DNA from: an uncultured Paraglaciecola sp.
GTDB taxonomy: Bacteria; Pseudomonadota; Gammaproteobacteria; Enterobacterales; Alteromonadaceae
Direction of reading: 5' to 3'
NCBI RefSeq assembly: GCF_913020055.1
Contig: NZ_CAJWCF010000003.1
Coordinates: forward strand, 28,292 to 92,291
DNA: 64,000 nt
The position numbers and the translations under genes were made by a program. The stretch's first letter is position 1; every line of letters begins with the position of its first letter. Of this stretch, positions 10,735 to 19,510 are shown one piece after another. Below the pieces are notes generated by a model. The model saw nothing but the letters and a program-made list of their open reading frames with translations. It was not told where the DNA came from and ran no database searches.

Positions 10735-11109
10735 TTATTTTTCAATAGATAAGCCTGCTTTTAACCAACCTTGCATGTCACCTTCAAGATGACTTAGGTT
10801 TTGGTAGCCATCTTTAGTTAAAGCTTCGGCTGCTTTGCCCGCTCGATAGCCTGAACGACAATACAGAATGATTGGTTTTCCCTTAGAGGAGTTCAAGATG
10901 GCAGGATTGTCGATAATCTCGCTCAAGGGCACATTTATCGCATTTGGTACATGCCCTTGTTGAAATTCTTCTGCTGTACGAACGTCTACTATGACTAAAT
11001 TGTTTGTGTCTGCTTTTAGCAGTTCTTGCTGACTGATATTACTGACGTTGGCTGAATAAGCTGAAACACTTAGCAGGCTCAATACCCAAAAGGTCGCTTG
11101 TTTGAACAT
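10735..11109 (-). CDS. Exported rhodanese-like domain protein
   Basis: Signal peptide plus VIVDVRTAEEFQQGHVPNAINVPL and active-site loop YCRSGYRAGKA. Confidence 0.88.
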   Translation of the reverse strand: MFKQATFWVLSLLSVSAYSANVSNISQQELLKADTNNLVIVDVRTAEEFQQGHVPNAINVPLSEIIDNPAILNSSKGKPIILYCRSGYRAGKAAEALTKDGYQNLSHLEGDMQGWLKAGLSIEK

Positions 11110-11208
11110 AATATCTTCTTTAGTTTGTTGATGAAGTGCTGATAGTAGATAGTGCTGAGCAGAGTGTAAAGGGGATTAAGCATTACCCTGAATGCAAGTG
11201 CCTATTTG

Positions 11209-12171
11209 TTATCTAGAGACTACAAACGTCAGCACACAACCCACGAAATAAAAAGTTAACCATACCCATGTTGCACTCTCAACCGCAGCCAGTGTTCTGT
11301 CACTGTCGGCTAATATAATTTGTCTGTTTCCACCACATTTTTTTGAACGCACTTTTTGCTGGTCATAATATGCGGGGCCACCCAGTTCAATGCCTAAACT
11401 GGCTCCACACAGGTTTAAAACAAATAAATGATTGCACTGATAGCTTATACGCTGAAATAGAGCGATTGAGCCTAGGTTGATGTTTACAGCTAACATAATA
11501 CTCACACTTGCAAATTTACTAGGTAACCATTGCAGAATGTTGACTAGGTGTCGTATGGGTTGACCAAAATGCCTAAATCTAGTCAGTTTATGATTCCAGC
11601 ATAAACACAGTTCGTAGACCATGCGATAGATAAGCGCTCCAAGCCCGCCTGTTAGTAGATACCAAAAAATCACTGAACAATACTGATAACTATACCTCAG
11701 TAAAAGCGATTCAATATTGGCTTTAACCATACCTAAGGGAGACATTTTCTCCGTTTCTCTTATGACTATTTGCGATAAAGCATGTCGCGCTAGCATTTTT
11801 TTATTTTTGGCTAGCGCAGCAGAAACGCGTCGAGTTTGTTTGGGAATATCTTGGAAGCGCAAGGCGATAAGAAGCATTAATGCTTCAAAAAAAACGGGAT
11901 ATTCAGATAAATATTTAAACACCATTATTATTAGGCAAAAAGGCAGCAGTAAAATGATACACGCCAAAGATCCTGATATTTTTTGCTGTCTCGTTGAGCT
12001 TCGCTCTGGGGAAAGAACCTTAGCCTGCATGCCTGTCGCTAATACGTTTAAAAAACGAAGCGGGTGGTATTTATCAGGCCAAGGTAGATAACGTTCAGTT
12101 AATACAACCAACAACAATACCCAAAATGGCAAAAACTGTTCACTCAATAAGGTATTGATAACGCTATGCAT
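11209..12171 (-). CDS. CobD/CbiB family cobalamin biosynthesis-like membrane protein
   Basis: Polytopic; LTERYLPWPDKYHPLRFLN, LRFQDIPKQTRR, GGLGALIYRM, ELGGPAYYDQQKVR motifs. Confidence 0.75.
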   Translation of the reverse strand: MHSVINTLLSEQFLPFWVLLLVVLTERYLPWPDKYHPLRFLNVLATGMQAKVLSPERSSTRQQKISGSLACIILLLPFCLIIMVFKYLSEYPVFFEALMLLIALRFQDIPKQTRRVSAALAKNKKMLARHALSQIVIRETEKMSPLGMVKANIESLLLRYSYQYCSVIFWYLLTGGLGALIYRMVYELCLCWNHKLTRFRHFGQPIRHLVNILQWLPSKFASVSIMLAVNINLGSIALFQRISYQCNHLFVLNLCGASLGIELGGPAYYDQQKVRSKKCGGNRQIILADSDRTLAAVESATWVWLTFYFVGCVLTFVVSR

Positions 12172-12866
12172 TAGGCTAATTTTGCAATAGTTTGCATGAC
12201 TAAAGTTGCAGAGTTTTTGGCCGCTTTTTCGAGGTATGTTTCAAATGAAACCGTCGAGGTTTTCCCCGCGATATCAGACAATGAGCGGATGACTAAAAAT
12301 GGCGTCCCCAACAAATGACAACTTTGGGCAATAGCTACACCTTCCATTTCCACCGCACTGACAGATGGAAAGTTAGTTCTGATAATATCTGCAGCTTCAT
12401 CACTGCCAACAAATGAATCGCCAGTACAAATAAGCCCTTGATGTGTTTGAACACCTTGTAAGTTTGTTGCAGCATTAGAAGCATGTTCAACTAGTTCTTT
12501 GTCACATTCAAAATAGGCAGGCATACCTGCAGTTTGGCCAAGCTCGTAGCCAAAATGCGTTAAATCAGCATCGTGATGACGTAATTCAGTCGCTATAACA
12601 ATATCACCAATGTTGAGGTGACTTGAAAACCCACCTGCCGAACCAGTGTTTATGACCAGATCTGGAGCGAAATGATGGATCACAACACTAGTTGAAACCG
12701 ATGCTGCTACTTTGCCTATTCCACATTTAATCAAAGCAACTTCGACATCACCAAGTTTGCCAATATAAGCAGTTAGGTGGTTAAAGTTTTGTTGTTGACA
12801 GTTCTCTAGTGATTCCCGGATAAGGGTTATTTCTTCATCCATGGCACCCAAAATAGCTATTTTCAT
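12171..12866 (-). CDS. mtnN: 5'-methylthioadenosine/S-adenosylhomocysteine nucleosidase
   Basis: MKIAILGAMDEEITLIRESL, NTGSAGGF, AVEMEGVAIAQ, RSLSDIAG motifs. Confidence 0.95.
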   Translation of the reverse strand: MKIAILGAMDEEITLIRESLENCQQQNFNHLTAYIGKLGDVEVALIKCGIGKVAASVSTSVVIHHFAPDLVINTGSAGGFSSHLNIGDIVIATELRHHDADLTHFGYELGQTAGMPAYFECDKELVEHASNAATNLQGVQTHQGLICTGDSFVGSDEAADIIRTNFPSVSAVEMEGVAIAQSCHLLGTPFLVIRSLSDIAGKTSTVSFETYLEKAAKNSATLVMQTIAKLA

Positions 12867-13026
12867 ATGGTTTTCTTCATTTACAATTAGTTAAAATCAA
12901 TTGGCCCTAAGTCTATTACGTCTGCTAGTGTTATAAAACAATTCAAAGGTTTGAACTTCGAGTAAACTAAAAAATAAATTGTTTGTCTAAATGTTCTACA
13001 ACCTTATTATCAATTGCAGGCAAATT

Positions 13027-14184
13027 ATGAAAAACCTCAGTATTTTTCTGGTAGCTATCATATTTGTTGGTTGTCAGTCTGTTTCAGAAGTGCAAGTTAG
13101 CCACCAAGAGTTACTTTATGATCAAGGCTTTGTTGGATTCAAAAATGTCTATGTAGAGAGTGAAAGTGAAATTTTTGAGTTAGACGACGAGGCTAAAACT
13201 TTCGCTAAATCAGCGATAAAAGGAAAATTTAAACCCAAAGAACAAATCTACGCACTTGTACAACATATTTTTTCTCGTTCAGACTTAAACTTATTGTATC
13301 GCGCAGAAGCAAATACTGTCGCTAATCAAACATTTCAAAGTAGAGCCGCCAACTGCCTATCAATGTCAATTATGACTTACGCTTTAGCCAAAGAATTAGG
13401 TTTTGGTGTACGTTTCCAAGATATAGAAATTCCTGAGTACTGGACTATTAGAGAAGGTCAAAGTTTATTAAATAGGCATATTAATTTGCAAATTTTACCT
13501 CGTCCTAGCCGTGAGAATATTCAATTTATTAATAAAGGTTTTGAAGTAGACTTTGATGCCCAAGCCACACGCCAACATTTTCCTAAAACCCTGCTTAAAC
13601 TTAATCAAGTTGTCGCTATGTTTCACAATAACAATGGCGCAGATGCGTTAGTTAAAAAAGACTATGTGAAAGCCTATGCCTATTTTAGTGCTGCATTATC
13701 GCATTCTCCTAACTTGTCTTCGGTTTGGGCAAATTTAGGTTATTTATATCGATTATCAGGTCACTATGATTTAGCAGAAAGAACCTATTTGGTGGCTATC
13801 GAAAAAGATAAAACAAACTTAACTGCTTGGCGTAATTTGTCGTCTTTATATGGATATATGGGGCAAGATGAAAAAGCTAAGGACATAGTGGATCGAGTTG
13901 TGCGAAAACGCTCAGACAATCCTTTTTTTCATGTAAACAAGGGGGACAAAGCGTTTGAAAAACAGCAGTGGAAAGTTGCGCTAGAGCATTATCAACGGGC
14001 ACTAAGGTTAAATAAAAGCTACCACGAGGTATTCTTTGGTTTAGGTAAAACCTATTATGAATTAGGCAATATACAACGTAGCCATTACTACTTGAAGTTG
14101 GCAAGAAAGAAGTCAAGAACTGAAGAGGAACATGCAACATATCAAGGAAAGATAAACATGCTGGTCGCAAGCAAAGCAGGATAA
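13027..14184 (+). CDS. Lipoprotein with transglutaminase-like region and C-terminal TPR repeats, copy 1
   Basis: Lipobox-like IFVGCQS; NCLSMSIMTYALAKELGF...HINLQI...VDFD pattern; TPRs. Start chosen at MKNLSIFLVAIIFVGC. Confidence 0.7.
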   Translation: MKNLSIFLVAIIFVGCQSVSEVQVSHQELLYDQGFVGFKNVYVESESEIFELDDEAKTFAKSAIKGKFKPKEQIYALVQHIFSRSDLNLLYRAEANTVANQTFQSRAANCLSMSIMTYALAKELGFGVRFQDIEIPEYWTIREGQSLLNRHINLQILPRPSRENIQFINKGFEVDFDAQATRQHFPKTLLKLNQVVAMFHNNNGADALVKKDYVKAYAYFSAALSHSPNLSSVWANLGYLYRLSGHYDLAERTYLVAIEKDKTNLTAWRNLSSLYGYMGQDEKAKDIVDRVVRKRSDNPFFHVNKGDKAFEKQQWKVALEHYQRALRLNKSYHEVFFGLGKTYYELGNIQRSHYYLKLARKKSRTEEEHATYQGKINMLVASKAG

Positions 14185-14273
14185 AACCCCCGTTTTTTAA
14201 GATGAATTAAGTAGCAGTTTTGCTGGATGACAGCTATGTTAATGGTATGTTACTTGTGTTGGAAGTATCTATC

Positions 14274-15443
14274 ATGCCGCAACGTTCATTGATTCTAACC
14301 GTTCTAATTTCGTTTATATTTTTGATGTTTTTTTCAGCTTGCCAGACTAGGGTGGTGCAAATTCCTCCTCCTGATACGTTGTTGTACGATCAAGGCTTTT
14401 CCGGTTTTTCAGATATCGACATTGAGTCAGAGCAACAGGTTTTTCAGTTAGATGAAAACGCTAAGGCATTTGTCGAATCCACTATTGGACCTTTGCATAA
14501 TAAAATTGATCAAATGGAAGCCTTGGTGAAAGCTATATTTGATCGGTCTGATCTTAATTTACTGTATCAAGGCGATGCTAACACCACTGCCAGTGGTACT
14601 TTTCAATCTCAAGCCGCAAACTGTTTGTCTATGTCTATTATGACTTATGCACTGGCAACCGAAGCGGGATTTGAGGTTGATTTTCAAGAGATCATTATCC
14701 CTGAATATTGGACTAGACGCGCTGGTTTTAGCCTGCTTAACGGTCACATCAACCTTAAAATGTTGGCACCAAAACAAGTACATGTGATTGAGTTTAATCG
14801 GCCAAGTTATCAGGTCGATTTTGATCCACAGTCATCAAGGCGTGGATTACCGAAAAAAGTAGTCAGCAAACAAGCTGTTTTATCTATGTTTTATAACAAC
14901 AAAGGGGCGGATGCTGTTTTGCAAAAAGACTATGTGACTGCATATGCCTATTTTCGTGAAGCTATACAGATCAATCCTAATTTTCACTCAGCCTGGATTA
15001 ACCTTGGTATCGTTTATCGATTATCTGAGTATTTCCCCCAAGCTGAAAAATCTTATCAACATGCGCTTGTAATAAAACCAGATAGTTTGACTGCTATGGA
15101 GAATCTCGCTTATTTGTATACTTTTACCGGAAGGAATGAAGACGCTGAAGATATTTTAGCGAGAGTCGAAAACCAAAGAAACAGTAATCCCTATTACCAT
15201 GTCAATTTAGGTGAGCAACAAATGGAACAAGAGCATTGGGATCAAGCTCTTGAGCATTTCCGTAAAGCCTTAGCTTTAGACAGAAGTAAGCATGAAGTGT
15301 ATTTTGGCTTGGCTCGTGCCTATTTTCAAATTGGCGAGTTACAACAAAGCCAACGTTATTTAAAACAAGCTAAAAATAAAGCGGGTAATAAACAAGATGA
15401 AGATAGGTACCAAAGTAAACTGGAATTCCTTAGCCGTTTGTAA
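14274..15443 (+). CDS. Lipoprotein with transglutaminase-like region and C-terminal TPR repeats, copy 2; tandem paralog
   Basis: Lipobox-like MFFSACQT; collinear with copy 1 (LLYDQGFSGFSDI, AANCLSMSIMTYALATEAGF, HINLKM, VDFDPQSSR, TPRs). Confidence 0.7.
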   Translation: MPQRSLILTVLISFIFLMFFSACQTRVVQIPPPDTLLYDQGFSGFSDIDIESEQQVFQLDENAKAFVESTIGPLHNKIDQMEALVKAIFDRSDLNLLYQGDANTTASGTFQSQAANCLSMSIMTYALATEAGFEVDFQEIIIPEYWTRRAGFSLLNGHINLKMLAPKQVHVIEFNRPSYQVDFDPQSSRRGLPKKVVSKQAVLSMFYNNKGADAVLQKDYVTAYAYFREAIQINPNFHSAWINLGIVYRLSEYFPQAEKSYQHALVIKPDSLTAMENLAYLYTFTGRNEDAEDILARVENQRNSNPYYHVNLGEQQMEQEHWDQALEHFRKALALDRSKHEVYFGLARAYFQIGELQQSQRYLKQAKNKAGNKQDEDRYQSKLEFLSRL

Positions 15444-15454
15444 CTATTTTTTAG

Positions 15455-16405
15455 GTGTTTGAAATTCGTAAATTTTTGCTTTTAAGTCTTTTTCTTTGCT
15501 CGCAGGTATATGCAAATTGCGAACAGCCTAAGTCTTATGGGTTATTAAATGAAACGACCTTGATTGATGATTTAGCTACTTTATCGTCAGCGAAAATGTC
15601 CGGTAGAAAAACTGGGTCTATTGGTAGTGTTAACGCACGGAACTTTCTACAAGCACGGTTTAAAAAAATAGGTGTAGCCAATTTCCCACAACGTGCTGAG
15701 TATATCCAAACGTTTCCCTTTCCCAACAATTCTGCAAACAACCAAGGTTTTAATATAGTTGGCTGGCTAAAAGGCAACACATTTGCGGACCAATTTATTG
15801 TTGTTACGGCTCATTATGATCACTTAGGGGCAAAGGGCAGGCATGTCTATTATGGTGCAGATGATAATGCATCAGGTGTGGCCACCTTACTTGCTATTGC
15901 AGGAAAAATTTCTGAGCTTGGCCTAGCTCATTCAGTTATATTTTTGGCGACAGATGCTGAAGAGCAAGGTTTATATGGTGCAAAAGCGTTCATAAAAAAT
16001 TTGCCTATCAGTAAAAACAACATAAAACTGAACATTAATTTAGACATGCTGTGTGAAGGAGGTCGTAAAAATAGACTATATGCAACCTTTACCAGAGCTG
16101 ACCAACAATTGGCTAATATAGTCAAAAACGTTGCTGATATTGCGGGACTATGTTTTATCAATGGACATAGAAAGAATCAGCGTTTTGACCGGTTTGAGCG
16201 CAAAATAAATTGGCGTAAGTCCAGTGAACATGCGGCTTTTGCTAAGGCGGGTATTCCTTACTTATTTGTCGGTGGCGGTGTGCATAAGCGTTACCATACT
16301 CCCAAGGATAACTTTGAAAATATAGATAAAGAATTCTATGTGTCGGCTGCAGAAACCGCCTGGCTACTATTGCAGGCGGCGGATGCTTATCAGGTTCTAA
16401 ATTAG
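15455..16405 (+). CDS. Exported M28 family metallopeptidase
   Basis: VVTAHYDHLGAKG, GADDNASGVA, DAEEQGLYGA, LDM, YHTPKDNFENID metal-ligand motifs; N-terminal signal peptide; GTG start. Confidence 0.88.
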   Translation: MFEIRKFLLLSLFLCSQVYANCEQPKSYGLLNETTLIDDLATLSSAKMSGRKTGSIGSVNARNFLQARFKKIGVANFPQRAEYIQTFPFPNNSANNQGFNIVGWLKGNTFADQFIVVTAHYDHLGAKGRHVYYGADDNASGVATLLAIAGKISELGLAHSVIFLATDAEEQGLYGAKAFIKNLPISKNNIKLNINLDMLCEGGRKNRLYATFTRADQQLANIVKNVADIAGLCFINGHRKNQRFDRFERKINWRKSSEHAAFAKAGIPYLFVGGGVHKRYHTPKDNFENIDKEFYVSAAETAWLLLQAADAYQVLN

Positions 16406-17241
16406 GCGACACCTAACTCTTCAAGGCGTTCTTTCAGATAACTTTTTGCAGTGTACCGATCAGACAGCACTACTTCAGGATTAGGGTGTAAAAACAAAGG
16501 TAGAGATACTCGCGCTTTTGTTTGGTCACTACCTTTAGGATTCACTACTCTATGGGTAGTGGAGGGGAAGTATCCGCCAGACGCTTCCTGTAACATGTCA
16601 CCGATATTTACAATTAGGTTACCAAAATCACAGGGCACATCTAACCATGTATCCCCAGTACCTTTTACTTGCAAACCAGGTTCATTTGCAGAAGGTAGGA
16701 TGGTCAATAAATTAATATCTTCATGGGCAGCTGCCCGTATGGCATCCGGTTCTTCCGAGCCATCTAAAGGCGGATAATGCAAAATACGCAGCAGGGTTTG
16801 TTCACTATTGACGACCATACTGGATAGAGATTGTGTGTATTTAGCTGACACTTCTGGTGGAGAGTATTTCTCAACCCATGCGAGTAATTCTGAGGCTAAC
16901 AAATTAGTGTCACGGTAATAATCTGCTACTTCTTGTTTTAATGCCCCAGGGCAACGTCCCCAAGGATAGAAGTGAAAGTACTCTTTGATATCTTTCTTTT
17001 TAAAACCTTTTGCTGTTTCAGATATTTCAGTTGAAAAAAATCCATCATGAGTGTCTTTATTAAAGGTAAATTTATTTTTTTCTTCGCTATTAAAAAAAGC
17101 TTCCCAGCGCTTGTATATGCTGCTGACTCTATCTTGGCTTATAGGGTGATTTTTCAATACGCCAAAGCCCGTTTTATGCAAAGACTCTACAAAAAGTTTG
17201 TCAGCGTTGGGGGCTTGGTAATCGACTGCTACTAATTCCAT
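16402..17241 (-). CDS. 2-oxoglutarate/Fe(II)-dependent oxygenase, isopenicillin-N-synthase-like family
   Basis: AAHEDINLLTILPSANEPGLQV, GDMLQEASGGYFPSTTHRVVNP, KARVSLPLFLHPN: HxD...H and RxS motifs. Confidence 0.88.
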   Translation of the reverse strand: MELVAVDYQAPNADKLFVESLHKTGFGVLKNHPISQDRVSSIYKRWEAFFNSEEKNKFTFNKDTHDGFFSTEISETAKGFKKKDIKEYFHFYPWGRCPGALKQEVADYYRDTNLLASELLAWVEKYSPPEVSAKYTQSLSSMVVNSEQTLLRILHYPPLDGSEEPDAIRAAAHEDINLLTILPSANEPGLQVKGTGDTWLDVPCDFGNLIVNIGDMLQEASGGYFPSTTHRVVNPKGSDQTKARVSLPLFLHPNPEVVLSDRYTAKSYLKERLEELGVA

Positions 17242-17271
17242 AATTATATCTCCACTTCTTCTTTGTTCTGT

Positions 17272-18480
17272 TTATAAACTAAGGTAAAAACCGGCTAAGG
17301 CTGCGCTCATAAAATTAGCCAATGTGGCTGCTAATACGGTTTTTAATCCTAGCTGAGCAATTTCTTTTCGTCTATTCGGAGCCAGTGCCCCTATGCCACC
17401 CATTAATATTGCAATAGACGAGAAGTTTGCAAATCCACATAGGGCAAATATCACTATTGCTTGAGAATGGGGTGACAACTCGCTTTGATTTTGTAAGAAA
17501 TCTAAGTAAGCGACAAATTCATTAACAACTATTTTTTGGCCAAGAAAACTACCAGCTATATTTGCTTCTTCCCAAGGTATACCAAGTGCCCAAGCAATCG
17601 GCTGGAAAAGATAGCCAAGAATGACCTGAAAACTCAGTGCTTCTGTACCAAATAATCCCCCTGCCCAACCAATTACACCATTGAGTAAGGCAATCAACCC
17701 AATAAAGGCTAATAACATCGCACCTACGTTTAATGCTAGGTGTAAACCTGATGCAGCACCACTGGCCGCAGCATCAAAAATATTGGCATATTCATTTTCT
17801 TTGTTTTCTTGTTCACTGAGCTCATTTTTAAATTCTTCAGTTTCTGGAATAATGATTTTAGCCATCAATAAACCACCCGGAGCTGCCATAAAACTAGCAG
17901 CCAGAAGGTATTCGATATTTACTCCCATTTGCGCATAACCTGCCATTACCGAGCCAGCAATAGAAGCTAAACCTCCGACCATTACTGCAAATAACTCAGA
18001 GCGGGTTAAGTTCGGTATAAAAGGCTTAATGACGAGTGGTGCTTCGGTTTGACCAACAAAAATATTAGCCGCTGCTGACATTGATTCAGGACGACTGGTT
18101 TTTAAGAAAAACTGTAAAAAACCACCAATAGTCCGAATGATCAGATTCATAATTTTAAGATAATATAAAACCGAAATCAGTGAAGAGAAAAACACAATTA
18201 CCGGCAACACATTAAATGCAAAGATAAACCCCATGGACTTATCGCCCATTGGACCAAAAATAAAATTAATCCCGTCTTGGCTATAATTAATAATATTTTG
18301 TACATAAATGGTTAATGTTAATAAAAATTCTTTTCCAGGCGGAAAATATAATACCAACGCACCTACCGAAGCTTGAATAGCAAATGCACCACCTACAGTG
18401 CGCCAATTAATTGCTTTTTTATGGGCTGAAAATACAAATGCTATGAACAGCATTAGTGCAACACCAATTAGACTAACCAT
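17272..18480 (-). CDS. Concentrative nucleoside transporter (NupC/CNT family)
   Basis: [57 protein letters not shown] motifs. Confidence 0.92.
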   Translation of the reverse strand: MVSLIGVALMLFIAFVFSAHKKAINWRTVGGAFAIQASVGALVLYFPPGKEFLLTLTIYVQNIINYSQDGINFIFGPMGDKSMGFIFAFNVLPVIVFFSSLISVLYYLKIMNLIIRTIGGFLQFFLKTSRPESMSAAANIFVGQTEAPLVIKPFIPNLTRSELFAVMVGGLASIAGSVMAGYAQMGVNIEYLLAASFMAAPGGLLMAKIIIPETEEFKNELSEQENKENEYANIFDAAASGAASGLHLALNVGAMLLAFIGLIALLNGVIGWAGGLFGTEALSFQVILGYLFQPIAWALGIPWEEANIAGSFLGQKIVVNEFVAYLDFLQNQSELSPHSQAIVIFALCGFANFSSIAILMGGIGALAPNRRKEIAQLGLKTVLAATLANFMSAALAGFYLSL

Positions 18481-18530
18481 ACTTTTTCCTTCTTCTTATT
18501 ATTATTATTTGAGCTGCATGTAGCTGAAAG

Positions 18531-19154
18531 TTATAGCAAACTTTGTTGAATATGAGATTTAATCACATCTAGAGCTATTCGATTTTTACCACCTTGGGTC
18601 ACAATCACGTCAGCGGTGAATCTGCTTGGAGCGATAAATTGATGATACATAGGTTTAACGGTTGACTCGTATTGATTCGCGACCGATTCAAAGGTTCTTC
18701 CTCGCTCTGCGATATCTCTTTTCAATCTGCGCAATAAACAAATATCTAAAGGCGTATCAACAAATATTTTGATATCAAACATCGGTTGAAGGGCGTCATT
18801 TGCTAAAAGCATGATCCCTTCAATGATAATAACCGGCGCTGAAATGAGAGTTTCAGTTTCTGCTAAGCGAGTGTGAGATTTGTAACAATAATGCGGATAT
18901 TCAATTGATTGCCAATTTTTAAGCGCTTCTAAGTGTTTGACCAATAATTCATGTTCAAACGCTTTTGGGTGGTCGTAATTATTTTTTTCACGATCAGCCA
19001 TGGGTAAATGATCTTGAGACCGGTAATAATGATCTTCTCGTAAAATTTGAACAGTTTTGCCTTCTTCAGAAAACTCTTTTAATAAGTTCTCAGTAAACAA
19101 AGACTTACCAGAACCAGATGCGCCTGAAATGGCAATAACTAATGGGGTAGACAT
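18531..19154 (-). CDS. udk: Uridine kinase
   Basis: AISGASGSGKSLFTENLL P-loop; REDHYYRSQDHLP; FVDTPLDICLLRRLKRDIAERGR. Confidence 0.92.
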   Translation of the reverse strand: MSTPLVIAISGASGSGKSLFTENLLKEFSEEGKTVQILREDHYYRSQDHLPMADREKNNYDHPKAFEHELLVKHLEALKNWQSIEYPHYCYKSHTRLAETETLISAPVIIIEGIMLLANDALQPMFDIKIFVDTPLDICLLRRLKRDIAERGRTFESVANQYESTVKPMYHQFIAPSRFTADVIVTQGGKNRIALDVIKSHIQQSLL

Positions 19155-19349
19155 ACCAAACCGTTTCGTAAAGGGATAAATTGGTACGAAAGATACCAGC
19201 GAACTTGATAAAAGTCAGTTCACAATGTACATTTTTCTACTTGACCCGTTGGTCAGGTTTGTAAGTTTTATGTTAAAGTATGTTGCGAACTTGTGTAGTT
19301 TGACGGAGAAATGTGACAGTTTTATAAATTTACACCAATACTGTTACGG

Positions 19350-19370
19350 CTGTAATAAAAGTGTCATAAT
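19350..19370 (+). promoter_or_regulatory. Putative PhoB box upstream of TonB-dependent receptor
   Basis: CTGTAAT-AAAA-GTGTCAT-AAT: two 7-mers separated by 4 A/T bases, close to the CTGTCAT-N4-CTGTCAT Pho box; about 140 bp upstream of the ATG. Confidence 0.6.
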
Positions 19371-19510
19371 CAATCTGTTAAACTTAATTTAACGGAATGA
19401 GAAATCGATTTGAATCGATCAACCAAGCCATAGACATTGACTCATGGCATTCTGTACAGACAACAGTTCGGACGAATTGTTCAGAACACATAAAACTTAG
19501 GAAACACATA

